From: Gemmobacter serpentinus
GTDB lineage: Bacteria; Pseudomonadota; Alphaproteobacteria; Rhodobacterales; Rhodobacteraceae
Assembly (NCBI RefSeq): GCF_008973825.1
Contig: NZ_WCHR01000034.1
Location: forward strand, 1 to 64,000
Reading direction: 5' to 3'
Length of the DNA: 64,000 nt
Part shown: piece after piece, positions 26,212 through 34,857 of the stretch
Position numbering within the stretch: position 1 is the first letter of the stretch
Layout: every line of letters begins with the position of its first letter
Notes under the pieces: model-generated
The model's input: only the letters and a program-made list of their open reading frames with translations
What the model was told of the DNA's origin: nothing
The model's database searches: none
Program-made: the position numbers and the translations under genes

Positions 26212-26241
26212 CCCGCTGACCCGCTGACCCGCTGACCCGCG
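26212..26241. repeat. 8-bp tandem repeat between terminase and portal genes
   Basis: Three full copies and a partial copy of CCCGCTGA. The unit differs from the window-start octamer GACGCTGA in two positions. Confidence 0.85.
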
Positions 26242-26285
26242 ACCACCCCAGATCCCCGGCCCCGCGCAACCACCCACATGCCCCA

Positions 26286-26307
26286 TTTGCTGCTTGCCCA
26301 AATACTC
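26286..26307. repeat. 22-bp intergenic element, copy A
   Basis: The element is TTTGCTGCTTGCCCAAATACTC. The same sequence, with one or two changes, occurs twice in inverted orientation at 57589-57674. Confidence 0.85.
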
Positions 26308-26326
26308 CCGCCGGAGGCGTCCGCCG

Positions 26327-27625
26327 CTACAGCAGCCGCACCGCCGGCCGCAGCGCCGCCGCCGCCGGATCCACCATCAGCGCCGTCAAGGCCCAGACCA
26401 GGGCATCGACCCGGTCGGGCGATCCCTTGCCCTCATAGCCCCGCGACGTCATCCGGCACATCTGATCCTCCAGCCGTGCCAGATGGCGCAGATGGCTGAC
26501 CCGGCCCTGCTCATAAAGGGCGGCCACCGGCTCGGCGCGCGCGACCTTGCCGCGTGAGGCCCGCACCGCCTTGTAGCTGACCAGCGGGTCAACCTGACGG
26601 ATCACCGATTGCACCAGATCACCGCCCTGATTGACCTCTGCCACCAGCCGCTCGGCCCCATGGCGCTGCATCGCATCCACCGCCGCCCGCGCCCATTGAT
26701 CGGGCGACGCGCCCTGCACCGAGGCATCCTCCAGCACATAGGCCCGCCAGTCCTGCACCGGCCCTTCTGTCACCGCGCCCACCACAACGATGCCGCATTC
26801 ATCCGACCCGCCATGGCCCGTCACCGGCGGATCGACCGCCACCACCACCCGGCTCAGCCGCGGCACGATTGCAACCCGTGCGGCCTCGATCATCCCCGTC
26901 GTCCAAAGCGCCCCTTCCGCATCCTCCAGCAGCGCCCCTTCCAGCTCTTGGCGGCCAAGCCGCGTGCCGCCATAGCGCGCCTGCACTTCCGTGAGGAACG
27001 AGGCCGCCAAATGGGCCCGGTTCGCATCCGTCGGCGCATGGGTCACCACGCTGGACGGATTGTTCAAAATCGCCTTCAGCACCGCGACATTCTTTGGCGT
27101 CGTGGTCACCACCTGCTGCGGATTACCCCCCAGGCGCAGCGCGAATTGCAGCTGGTCCCAGGTTTCCTCGGCCTTCTTCCACTTCGCCAGTTCATCGACC
27201 CAGGCCGCATCGAATTGCGGTCCGCGCAAGCTCTCCGGCTCATGCGCCGAAAACACCTGCGCCGTGGCTCCATTGGGCCAGACCAGCCGCCTGCGGCCCG
27301 CCTCCCAGAGCGGGCGACGATCCGGCGGCGAACAGGCGATGATGCCGCTTTCGCCGAACACCATTACTTCGCGCACCTGATCGATGGTCTCGCCCACCAA
27401 GGCCAGCCGGCGCGCCCGCCCCGGATCGCCGGGCCGTGCGCCTTCCACCATCGTCCGCACCCATTCCGCCCCGGCGCGGGTCTTGCCCGCACCACGTCCC
27501 CCCATGACGACCCATGTCTTCCAGCCCCCTTCGGGTGGCAGTTGATGCGGCAGCGCCCAGAACTCGAACAGCCAGGGCAGCGCCAGCAGCGCCTCGTTGC
27601 TCAGGCCTGCCAGAAACTCATCCAC
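26327..27625 (-). CDS. Gene transfer agent terminase large subunit (g2)
   Basis: Packaging motor: ATPase plus nuclease that fills heads with host DNA. With the GTG start the protein is 432 aa. Walker A is GGRGAGKT (residues 42-49), and Walker B with its Asp-Glu is at FDAAWVDELAKW (D144, E145). The motif VTTTPKN follows, then a nuclease domain beginning VVVAVDPPVTGHGG. I chose GTG at 27625, which nearly abuts the g1 stop and has GGAG upstream. An ATG at 27757 would overlap g1 by 140 bases and has no ribosome site. Confidence 0.93.
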   Translation of the reverse strand: MDEFLAGLSNEALLALPWLFEFWALPHQLPPEGGWKTWVVMGGRGAGKTRAGAEWVRTMVEGARPGDPGRARRLALVGETIDQVREVMVFGESGIIACSPPDRRPLWEAGRRRLVWPNGATAQVFSAHEPESLRGPQFDAAWVDELAKWKKAEETWDQLQFALRLGGNPQQVVTTTPKNVAVLKAILNNPSSVVTHAPTDANRAHLAASFLTEVQARYGGTRLGRQELEGALLEDAEGALWTTGMIEAARVAIVPRLSRVVVAVDPPVTGHGGSDECGIVVVGAVTEGPVQDWRAYVLEDASVQGASPDQWARAAVDAMQRHGAERLVAEVNQGGDLVQSVIRQVDPLVSYKAVRASRGKVARAEPVAALYEQGRVSHLRHLARLEDQMCRMTSRGYEGKGSPDRVDALVWALTALMVDPAAAALRPAVRLL

Positions 27626-27947
27626 CTGCTCCGGCGTCACGGAGGCGAGCCAGCCTGCGCCCGATCTCAGCCCGGGCTGCGGCGAAATCCAGTTCCCCGG
27701 CACCTCCGGCGACCCCGGCAATCTGCTTGCGGAGTTTGTCAACACGCGTCCTTTCATCCATCACCATCTGGAAGGCGAGCCGCAGGTCCTTCACCGCCTG
27801 CACGGCGGATTTGACCTCGGAGAAATCGCCCTCACGGACCTTCTGTGTCGCGGTCACCAGCTCCTGCGCCAGTTCCCGGTAATAGTTCTCGGTTGCCTGA
27901 AGAAGTGCTTCAGGCCCCGTCTCTCCCCCGGAGATACCCATGTCCAT
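27618..27947 (-). CDS. Gene transfer agent terminase small subunit (g1)
   Basis: A 109-aa mostly helical protein (ALLQATENYYRELAQELVTATQ, VREGDFSEVKSAVQAVKDLRLAF). It matches the g1 protein of Rhodobacter GTAs, which acts as small terminase with reduced sequence specificity. It is the first gene of the cluster, about 95 bases downstream of the predicted transcription start. The stop overlaps the start of the large terminase. Confidence 0.9.
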   Translation of the reverse strand: MDMGISGGETGPEALLQATENYYRELAQELVTATQKVREGDFSEVKSAVQAVKDLRLAFQMVMDERTRVDKLRKQIAGVAGGAGELDFAAARAEIGRRLARLRDAGAGG

Positions 27948-28049
27948 TCTGTCGTCGCCCGCCTCTCATGCCTCCGCACGAGTGAGCCGCCAGGGCCTTT
28001 CCCGGATACGTTCCGGGGCACAGGGCCTGCGTCTCTTCTAGCAAGGCCA

Positions 28050-28078
28050 GTAATAGCCAAAAGCACTAGAAATGTCAA
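28050..28078 (-). promoter_or_regulatory. Predicted promoter of the gene transfer agent operon
   Basis: On the minus strand a perfect -35 hexamer TTGACA (28078-28073) is followed by a 17-base spacer and TATTAC (28055-28050) as a -10 hexamer. The leader to g1 would be about 95 bases. The surrounding DNA is strikingly AT-rich for this genome. Confidence 0.7.
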
Positions 28079-28081
28079 ATA

Positions 28082-28099
28082 ATATTGTATTTTCAATAT
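28082..28099. promoter_or_regulatory. Inverted repeat just upstream of the GTA promoter
   Basis: ATATTG and CAATAT flank a 6-base AT spacer, ending 4 bases before the -35 hexamer. The centre lies near -47 relative to the expected transcription start, where an activator would contact RNA polymerase. The identity of the protein (for example a GafA-like activator) is inferred. Confidence 0.5.
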
Positions 28100-28102
28100 C
28101 TT

Positions 28103-28125
28103 AACAGAAGGTTCGCCCTTCTGTT
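28103..28125. promoter_or_regulatory. Perfect 9-bp inverted repeat upstream of the GTA promoter
   Basis: AACAGAAGG and CCTTCTGTT enclose TTCGC. It could be a second operator or an extra terminator for mltG transcripts coming from the right. Confidence 0.5.
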
Positions 28126-28169
28126 GATCCACGCAACACCCGTCCTCCATGCATGGCCAAGGACATGAA

Positions 28170-28192
28170 AAAGGGGGCCAGCGGCCCCCTTT
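28170..28192 (-). terminator. Rho-independent terminator after mltG
   Basis: A 10-bp stem (AAAGGGGGCC / GGCCCCCTTT) with a 3-base loop. On the minus strand it is followed by a run of five T. It separates fabF-mltG from the GTA operon. Confidence 0.9.
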
Positions 28193-28215
28193 CCATCCCG
28201 GATCCTGTCACGGTT

Positions 28216-29388
28216 TTATTGTTGCGGGTCAGGGGCTTGCTGTCCCTGCTGCGCCTCGATCTGGCGCCAGACCGCGACATTGGCGTTATGCTCTTCCAGG
28301 GTGCGGGCAAAGGCATGACCGCCGGTGCCATCCGCCACGAAGAACAGGAAATCCGAGATTTCCGGGTTCATCGCCGCCGCGATGCTCTCGCGACCGGGGT
28401 TGGCAATCGGTGTCGGCGGCAGCCCTTGAATGACATAGGTATTATAGGGCGTCGCGCGCCGCAGCTCGCTCTGGCGCAGGCCACGGCCCAGCACGCCCTC
28501 GCCCTTGGTGATGCCATAGATCACCGTCGGGTCGGTCTGCAGCCGCATCCCGGCGCGCAGCCGGTTGACAAAGACGCTGGCGACCAGCGGGCGCTCGGCG
28601 GCAACCCCGGTCTCCTTCTCGACAATGGAGGCCATGATCAGCGCCGCTTCCGGCGTGTCATAGGGCAGATTATCGGCGCGTCCGGCCCAAAGATCGGCCA
28701 GAATGCGGGTCTGCTTTTGCTGCATCTGCGCCAGAAGCGCCTCGCGCGAACCACCCTTTTCCACGTCATAGCCATCGGGGGCAAGGCTACCCTCGGGCGG
28801 CACGGCGGAGACATCGCCTTCCATGAAATCGGCGCGTTTCAGGCTTTCGACCACCTGCCAGCTTGTCACGCCCTCGGCCAGCGTCACCTGCCAGCGCAGA
28901 TCACCGGCAAGGGCCGCATCGACATAGGCTTGTGGCGCGGGTTCCGCCGCCGGGTCGAACTTCACCACCTCGACATAGCGTTGCGTCGCCGGGTCCAGCT
29001 CGCGCAGCAGGATTTCCGCCTTGGCCACGCCGATGCGGAAATTCACCTCGCGCCCGCAGGTCGAGGCCCCACCCGCCGTCAGCAGATCGATGATCGCCGT
29101 CATCGACGCCTGTTCCGGCACAAGGTAAGAGCCGAACTTCAGCCCTGCCGCCTTACCGGAATAATCCGCGCCGATACGGAAGATCCGCGCATCCGAAATC
29201 GCACCCTGCGCTTCCAGATCGCGGCTCACTTCGCCCAGGGACGCGCCACGCTCAACCTTCACACAGACAGCTTGGGTCAAGGGCCCCGGGCCGACATATT
29301 GCTGGCGGCCCCAGGCCAACAGGCCCGCAACCCCCACCAGCAGCACAATGAACAGCGTCAGCGCGTTCGAGGCGATGGAACGCCACAT
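28216..29388 (-). CDS. mltG: Endolytic murein transglycosylase MltG
   Basis: Inner-membrane lytic transglycosylase that cuts nascent glycan strands and sets peptidoglycan chain length. The 390-aa protein has one N-terminal membrane segment (about 10-27), a LysM-like region and the YceG/MltG domain. The catalytic motif is IMASIVEKETG (E257 region), followed by DPTVIYGI, and near the C terminus YNTYVIQGLPPTPIANPG and FVADGTGGHAFARTLEEHN. Its start touches the fabF stop, so they are coupled. Older annotations call this family aminodeoxychorismate lyase, which is wrong. Confidence 0.95.
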   Translation of the reverse strand: MWRSIASNALTLFIVLLVGVAGLLAWGRQQYVGPGPLTQAVCVKVERGASLGEVSRDLEAQGAISDARIFRIGADYSGKAAGLKFGSYLVPEQASMTAIIDLLTAGGASTCGREVNFRIGVAKAEILLRELDPATQRYVEVVKFDPAAEPAPQAYVDAALAGDLRWQVTLAEGVTSWQVVESLKRADFMEGDVSAVPPEGSLAPDGYDVEKGGSREALLAQMQQKQTRILADLWAGRADNLPYDTPEAALIMASIVEKETGVAAERPLVASVFVNRLRAGMRLQTDPTVIYGITKGEGVLGRGLRQSELRRATPYNTYVIQGLPPTPIANPGRESIAAAMNPEISDFLFFVADGTGGHAFARTLEEHNANVAVWRQIEAQQGQQAPDPQQ

Positions 29389-30650
29389 CAGTCGCGCACC
29401 TTGCCCAGAACCAGGCTGGCATTGGTGCCGCCAAACCCGAAGGAATTGGACAGCGCCACGTCGATCTTGCGCTTGACGGCCGTGTTCGGTGCCAGATCCA
29501 GCTTCGGTGCCACAGCAGGATTATCAAGGTTGATCGTCGGCGGCGCGATCTGGTCCCGGATCGCCAGCACACAGAAGATCGCCTCAACCGCGCCCGCAGC
29601 GCCCAGCAGGTGGCCAATGCTCGATTTCGTCGACGACATCGTGGCCTTGGCCGCCGCATCGCCCATCAGCCGCTCCACCGCGCCAAGCTCGATGGTGTCG
29701 GCCATGGTCGAGGTGCCATGGGCATTGATGTAATCCACCTGATCGGGGGTCAGACCGGCACGCTTCAGCGCGGCCTGCATGGACCGATAGCCACCATCAC
29801 CATCTTCCGACGGTGCGGTGATGTGATAGGCATCGCCCGACAGGCCATAGCCCAGCACTTCGGCATAAATCCTGGCACCGCGCGCCTTCGCGTGCTCGTA
29901 TTCTTCCAGCACCACGATGCCCGCGCCCTCGCCCATGACGAATCCGTCACGATCAGCATCATAGGGGCGGCTGGCCTTTTCAGGCTCGTCGCCGCGCTTC
30001 GTCGACAGCGCCTTGCAGGCATTGAACCCGGCAATTCCGATCTCGCTGATCGGGGCCTCGGCACCGCCCGCCACCATCACATCGGCATCGCCCAGCATGA
30101 TCAGCCGCGCCGCATCGCCGATGGCATGTGCGCCGGTCGAACAGGCGGTGACCACCGCGTGGTTCGGCCCCTTGAAGCCGAAGCGGATCGACACCTGCCC
30201 CGAGACAAGGTTGATCAGCGAGCCGGGAATGAAGAAGGGCGACACCCGCTTGGGGCCCTTTTCCTTGATCAGCACCGCCGTCTCGGCAATCGTTGACAAG
30301 CCGCCAATGCCAGATCCGATCATGACGCCGGTGCGCAGGCGGTCTTCCTCGTCTTGCGGCTCCCAGCCGGAATCCTTCACCGCCTGAACCGCGGCAGCCA
30401 TGCCATACAGAATGAAGTCATCGACCTTGCGGCGTTCTTTCGGCTCCATCCAGTCATCAGGGTTGAATGTGCCATCGCTGCCGTCCCCCATCGGGATCTC
30501 GCAGGCATATTTCGTCACCACATTCGTGGTGTCAAAGCGGGTGATCGGGCCCGCGCCGGATTGCCCTGCCACCAGCCGCTTCCAGGTCTCCTCTACCCCG
30601 CAAGCCAGCGGCGTGACCATTCCAAGACCCGTGACAACAACGCGACGCAT
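29388..30650 (-). CDS. fabF: 3-oxoacyl-ACP synthase II
   Basis: Condenses malonyl-ACP with acyl-ACP in fatty-acid elongation. It is 420 aa, normal length. The catalytic triad is visible: Cys170 in VVTACSTGAHA, His310 in INAHGTSTMADT and His346 in SSIGHLLGAAG, with Lys341 before it. The C-terminal NSFGFGGTNASLVL is intact. It forms a unit with mltG but lies apart from, and opposite to, fabD-fabG-acpP at 33921-36173. In relatives acpP and fabF are usually adjacent. Confidence 0.97.
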   Translation of the reverse strand: MRRVVVTGLGMVTPLACGVEETWKRLVAGQSGAGPITRFDTTNVVTKYACEIPMGDGSDGTFNPDDWMEPKERRKVDDFILYGMAAAVQAVKDSGWEPQDEEDRLRTGVMIGSGIGGLSTIAETAVLIKEKGPKRVSPFFIPGSLINLVSGQVSIRFGFKGPNHAVVTACSTGAHAIGDAARLIMLGDADVMVAGGAEAPISEIGIAGFNACKALSTKRGDEPEKASRPYDADRDGFVMGEGAGIVVLEEYEHAKARGARIYAEVLGYGLSGDAYHITAPSEDGDGGYRSMQAALKRAGLTPDQVDYINAHGTSTMADTIELGAVERLMGDAAAKATMSSTKSSIGHLLGAAGAVEAIFCVLAIRDQIAPPTINLDNPAVAPKLDLAPNTAVKRKIDVALSNSFGFGGTNASLVLGKVRD

Positions 30651-30692
30651 CCGATCTTCCCTTTTTCAATCGCCCCTCAAGGGGCCAGAAAT

Positions 30693-30714
30693 CCCCGCGT
30701 TGATACACGCGGGG
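30693..30714 (-). terminator. Hairpin between the b561-YceI gene and fabF
   Basis: An 8-bp perfect stem (CCCCGCGT / ACGCGGGG) with a 6-base loop lies downstream of the minus-strand b561-YceI gene. It probably ends that transcript before the fabF promoter. Confidence 0.55.
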
Positions 30715-30815
30715 CGCGGCTTAGGCAAGAAACCGCACCGGCCCCGGCGGGCCAGCGCAGCCCGATCACCCGGGGGACGGGCCGATCCCCGCCGATCCCC
30801 GCGCCAGCGATGGTC

Positions 30816-32021
30816 CTATTTGCGCCGCGCCGTCAGATCGACCGTGACGACAACCGGAAAGCCCACGCTCGATTCATCGCCGTAACTTGCCCCCATGCCG
30901 AAGGCGCGACGGTCCAGCGTGACCGCACCCTGCATCCGGGCGGTGTCGCCCTCGATGGTCAGGGCAAACGGCAGGCTCACCGGCTGGGTTTCCCCGCGCA
31001 GGGTCAGCGTGCCATTCGCCTGATAGCCCGAGGCGGCAGGCAGGATATCGGCCTCGAAGACCGCAGTCTTGTGGCCCGCCACATCAAAGAACTCCGCGCC
31101 CTTGGCCTGATCGGTGACTGATCCAAGCGTCAGCGTCGTCGTATCGATCTGCACGCGCACATGGCCATGCTTGCCATTGGTCGCGGCCTCGTCAAAGGCG
31201 ATCTCGGCCGTCCAGTCCGGCAGATTGCCCTGCACATCGGCGCCCATCTGCTTGACGGTGAAGTTCAGCGCACCGCTTTCCACCTGCCAATTGCCCGCAT
31301 CAGTGGCCGCAGCGTTGGCCGGGGTTTCGGCAGAGGGGGCCTCCGCCGCCTGCGGTACCTCGCGCCCGGACAGCATCAAGACGCCCCCCACAACCAGCGC
31401 AAAGACCGCCAGCACCGCAAAGGCCGGGGATTTCGGATGTGCCGCAGGCCGGCCCGCCTCGCGCCCCGTCAGCATCCGCGACAGCGTGCCGTCACGATCC
31501 CAGACCGCGTGTTTCAGCGCCCCCACCACATGCAGCAGCACCGCCGCAATCAGCAGCTTGGAGAAAACGACATGCAAGATACCTGAGATCTTGGCGATCA
31601 GTTCCGATTTCGGCACAAACGGCAGATCCTGTCCGAAAGGCCACAGGATCGGCGCGAACCCCTCCACCGCCGCGTGATGGATCCAGCCGCTCAGCGGCAT
31701 CAGCAACATGGAACCATAAAGCATCCAGTGCACGCCCTCTGCCGCCAGCGTCTCCAGCTTGCGGTCAGGATGGACCGGCGCCGGGCGTGGCTGGCTCAAT
31801 GCCCAAAGAATGCGGATCAGCGCGATGAAAAACGCCGCAATCCCGATGGTCTTGTGCCACGAGAAGACCTGCGCCTTCGCAGCCAGTGCCTCGGATGTGT
31901 CATAGGGAAGATCTTGGGCATAGAGTCCAAGGCCGATGGCGGAAAGGATCAAGATCGCGGTGGCCCAATGCAGGCTGCGGGCGACCGAGCCGTATCGGCG
32001 CGCGGTATTGGTGGCTGGCAT
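30816..32021 (-). CDS. Cytochrome b561 fused to a YceI domain
   Basis: A 401-aa two-domain protein. Residues about 1-200 form a four-helix cytochrome b561 (ARRYGSVARSLHWATA, SWHKTIGIAAFF, VHWMLYGSMLLMPLSGW, GILHVVFSKLLIAAVLLHVVG) with histidines for two haems. After a linker and a further membrane segment (about 207-225), residues about 250-401 form a YceI lipocalin-like domain (NFTVKQMGADVQG, FFDVAGHKTAVFEADI). Such proteins are thought to link quinone or haem redox chemistry to an isoprenoid-binding periplasmic domain. The ATG at 32021 has AGGAG 9 bases upstream. A separate periplasmic YceI lies at 36912. Confidence 0.9.
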   Translation of the reverse strand: MPATNTARRYGSVARSLHWATAILILSAIGLGLYAQDLPYDTSEALAAKAQVFSWHKTIGIAAFFIALIRILWALSQPRPAPVHPDRKLETLAAEGVHWMLYGSMLLMPLSGWIHHAAVEGFAPILWPFGQDLPFVPKSELIAKISGILHVVFSKLLIAAVLLHVVGALKHAVWDRDGTLSRMLTGREAGRPAAHPKSPAFAVLAVFALVVGGVLMLSGREVPQAAEAPSAETPANAAATDAGNWQVESGALNFTVKQMGADVQGNLPDWTAEIAFDEAATNGKHGHVRVQIDTTTLTLGSVTDQAKGAEFFDVAGHKTAVFEADILPAASGYQANGTLTLRGETQPVSLPFALTIEGDTARMQGAVTLDRRAFGMGASYGDESSVGFPVVVTVDLTARRK

Positions 32022-32140
32022 GAATGTCATCTCCTGGTCAGTGCCCCCCGATACCACGGGCGCGCCCGAAGGCGAGAGACCAGTTCGCGCACATCACCTG
32101 TGCGGCTGCGGCGAAGCGATCCGCCGCAGCGCAGAAATCA

Positions 32141-33691
32141 TCAGACCAACCAGAGGTTCCAGCCGTCCATTCCGCCATCGAAGCTGATGAAAGCCACGGC
32201 CTTGCCGCTGCCCGATCCATCAGCATCGAAGTAAAGCGTATGGTTGGCGCTGCGATAGACCCAGTGATCGCTTGCATCCTTGGCGGTGTCTTGGGCCAGA
32301 TCGGCGATTGATACACGCCCGCTCTGCCCGGCATAGCCAAAGGCCGCTGCCGCAACCTCTATCCGGTCCTCGGATGCAGAAAAATCGGTGATCCGGTCAC
32401 CTTTTTCCGACAGGGCGGTGAAGACAAAGCGATCCGCCCCCGCGCCCCCTGTCAGGGTATCCGCACCGCCCCCCCCTGCCAGCGTGTCATTGCCCGCGCC
32501 ACCGTTCAGCAGATCGTTGCCGCCCTCACCGCGCAGCAGATCGTCGCCGGTGCCAGCCATCACCGTGTCATTGCCACCGCCCGCCAGAATTGTGTCATTG
32601 CCAGACGCTGGATCCAGCTCTTGCACAAAATCGTTACCCTCACCCGCGCGCAGATGATCGGCACCGGCCCCGCCATCGATCCGGTCATTTCCGGCATCGG
32701 TAAAGATCGTATCCTCGCCGCTGCCGCCATAGACGGTATCATTGCCCCGTCCGGTGGTGACCAGATCGTTCCCCTCTCCGCCATCGGCAAGCATGGTGCC
32801 GCTCAGCGTGGCAGTCAGGCTGTCATCGATTGTGTCATTGCCTGCACCGCCATACAGCGTGTCATTCCCCAGATAGGCCAGCAACAGGTCATTGCCGTCG
32901 CCCCCGAACAGCAGGTCATTGCCATTGCCGCCATCCAGATGGTCGTGATCGGCCCCGCCGCGCAGCGTGTCGTTGCCATAGCCCCCAAGCAGGGTGTCAT
33001 TGCCGTCGCCCCCAAGAACGGAATCGTCATTGGTGCCCGCGACCGCGCGGTCATAATAGTAATCATTGCCGATCCCCAGATCGACAATGCCCCGAAGCAC
33101 ACCGCGCGTCTCAACCCGGTCGTCACCTTCCCGCAGGTTGAAGTCACCCGTGATCGTGCCGTAATTCATGATGTTATCGACACCCGAGATGCCATAGACA
33201 GCAATCGCCCCCGAAATGCTGCCGCGGTTCTCCAGCTTCATCTCGCCCAGACCAAAGGGCCCATAGATGCCGTAATTCTCGCCCTTCATGGTGCCGGTAT
33301 TGGTGATCTGCGTGGTGCCGCCGTCCCGCACATAAGCCCAGACCGCCGCATTGGCCCCTTGGACATAACCCGCATTGTAAAGCGTGGTGTTCTGACCATC
33401 AATCACCACCCCATTGGAATGGGTATAGAGACCAAGACCGCCTGCCGTCACGACAGCACTGGCACCAAGAAAGATCTTGCCTGGCTCGGCCATGCCCAGA
33501 AGCTTGATGCCATCATCCTCACCATGGATCTGGCCATACACAGTGATGCTATGGGCACCCTCCCAGGAATTGATCCCCGTCGCAGCAGAGGAAGAAATGC
33601 TGACGCCAGCATCCACACGAATGCTGTCACTTCCAAACAGGAGATAGCCATCTCCCTCACTGTTCACACTTGTCGCGATAATCAGGGGCAT
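32141..33691 (-). CDS. Large RTX calcium-binding protein
   Basis: A 516-aa acidic protein. Residues about 1-200 have no RTX repeats and look like a beta-helix with repeated short hydrophobic and asparagine turns (VVIDGQNTTLYNAGYVQG, NRGSISGAIAVYG). About 215-425 hold a long run of RTX nonapeptides (GGDGNDTLLGGYGNDTLRG and similar), broken by a short insert near 300. The C-terminal 90 residues resemble the end module of type I secreted proteins (FSASEDRIEVAAAAFGYAG, NHTLYFDADGSGSGKA). There is no signal peptide or obvious catalytic domain. The start at 33691 has only a weak ribosome site. The AT-rich region to its right probably holds its promoter. Confidence 0.88.
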   Translation of the reverse strand: MPLIIATSVNSEGDGYLLFGSDSIRVDAGVSISSSAATGINSWEGAHSITVYGQIHGEDDGIKLLGMAEPGKIFLGASAVVTAGGLGLYTHSNGVVIDGQNTTLYNAGYVQGANAAVWAYVRDGGTTQITNTGTMKGENYGIYGPFGLGEMKLENRGSISGAIAVYGISGVDNIMNYGTITGDFNLREGDDRVETRGVLRGIVDLGIGNDYYYDRAVAGTNDDSVLGGDGNDTLLGGYGNDTLRGGADHDHLDGGNGNDLLFGGDGNDLLLAYLGNDTLYGGAGNDTIDDSLTATLSGTMLADGGEGNDLVTTGRGNDTVYGGSGEDTIFTDAGNDRIDGGAGADHLRAGEGNDFVQELDPASGNDTILAGGGNDTVMAGTGDDLLRGEGGNDLLNGGAGNDTLAGGGGADTLTGGAGADRFVFTALSEKGDRITDFSASEDRIEVAAAAFGYAGQSGRVSIADLAQDTAKDASDHWVYRSANHTLYFDADGSGSGKAVAFISFDGGMDGWNLWLV

Positions 33692-33920
33692 GATCCGGGG
33701 TTTCCAGCCATATTGTTGAAGACATATAAACAATTGAAAAATAACGCATTTATGAAAATTTGTCACGTTCTTTTCCAAACCATGGCAAAACTGTGACCGC
33801 GCAAAGGGACAGGGAACTGTCCCGCCCCCGGCAGGCCAGGAAGGAACGCCCCGCCCCCCAGAGCGATTGCGCGCAGGGGCGCTTGGCTGTATCCGGTTTG
33901 AAACAATTGACGGAGGACGC

Positions 33921-34850
33921 ATGAGCCGCGCATTCGTATTCCCCGGCCAGGGGGCACAGACCATTGGCATGGGCCGCGCATTGGCCGAAAGCTATCCCGC
34001 CGCGAAAGCGGTGTTCGACGAGGTGGATGATGCCCTGGGCGAGAAGCTCTCGACCCTGATCTGGGAAGGCGAGATCGCGGATCTGACGCTGACGCAAAAC
34101 GCCCAGCCTGCACTGATGGCGACCTCCATCGCCGCCCTGCGCGCGCTGGAAAGCGAAGGCATCACCCTCGACAACGCGGCGTTTGTCGCGGGTCACAGCC
34201 TTGGCGAATATTCGGCGCTTTGTGCGGCGGGCTCGATCACGCTGTCGGATACCGCGCGGCTGCTGCGCATCCGTGGCCAGGCCATGCAAGAGGCGGTGCC
34301 GGTCGGCGTGGGTGCGATGGCGGCCCTTCTGGGCCTTGATTTCGAGACCGCGACCGAAGTCGCGCAGGAGGCAGCCCAGGGCGAGGTCTGTCAGGCCGCC
34401 AATGACAATGACCCGGCGCAGGTCGTGGTCTCCGGTCACAAGGCCGCCGTTGAGCGCGCGGTGGAGATCGCCAAGGCCAAGGGTGCCAAGCGCGCGCTGC
34501 TGCTGCCGGTCTCTGCCCCCTTCCATTGCGCGCTGATGCAGCCCGCAGCCCATGTCATGGCCGAGGCCCTGGCTGCGGTGAATATCGAGAACCCTGCCGT
34601 GCCGGTCGTGGTCAATGTCCGCGCCGAGGCGGTGATGGAGGCGGATCGCATTCGCGATCTGCTGGTCGCGCAGGTAACCGGATCGGTGCGCTGGCGCGAA
34701 AGCGTGCTCTGGATGGAGCAGGCAGGCGTCACCGATTTCTGGGAAATCGGCGCAGGCAAGGCGCTGTCGGGCATGATCAAGCGCATCGCGAAAGGCGTGG
34801 AAACCCGCGCCATCGGCACGCCCGAAGACGTGCAGGCCGCCAAGGCCTGA
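33921..34850 (+). CDS. fabD: Malonyl-CoA:ACP transacylase
   Basis: Loads malonyl groups onto acyl carrier protein. The 309-aa protein has GQGAQTIGMG near the N terminus, the nucleophile Ser93 in AGHSLGEYSAL, and His202 in SAPFHCALM. The start MSRAFVFPGQ at 33921 follows GGAGGACGC; an upstream in-frame ATG lies in non-coding DNA. First of the plus-strand fab genes, with a palindromic terminator after it. Confidence 0.96.
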   Translation: MSRAFVFPGQGAQTIGMGRALAESYPAAKAVFDEVDDALGEKLSTLIWEGEIADLTLTQNAQPALMATSIAALRALESEGITLDNAAFVAGHSLGEYSALCAAGSITLSDTARLLRIRGQAMQEAVPVGVGAMAALLGLDFETATEVAQEAAQGEVCQAANDNDPAQVVVSGHKAAVERAVEIAKAKGAKRALLLPVSAPFHCALMQPAAHVMAEALAAVNIENPAVPVVVNVRAEAVMEADRIRDLLVAQVTGSVRWRESVLWMEQAGVTDFWEIGAGKALSGMIKRIAKGVETRAIGTPEDVQAAKA

Positions 34851-34857
34851 CCCGCGA

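Noticed and set aside
26134-26301. N-terminal extension of the portal protein
   Set aside because: The added residues come from tandem repeats and a dispersed element. A good ribosome site sits directly before the start at 26133.
27626-27757. ATG start of the large terminase at 27757
   Set aside because: It would overlap the small terminase gene by 140 bases and lacks a ribosome site. A GTG at 27625 next to the g1 stop fits better.
13846-27947. Ordinary prophage
   Set aside because: No integrase, repressor, replication or lysis genes and no att-like repeats. Gene order and the very short tape measure match gene transfer agents.
28216-29388. Aminodeoxychorismate lyase
   Set aside because: An old name for this family. 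The membrane anchor and IVEKETG motif identify MltG, and there is no PLP-enzyme motif.
32621-33796. Long open frame on the plus strand opposite the large RTX gene
   Set aside because: It is a shadow of the repeat codon pattern. It has repetitive, low-complexity translation, while the minus strand gives clear RTX nonapeptides.
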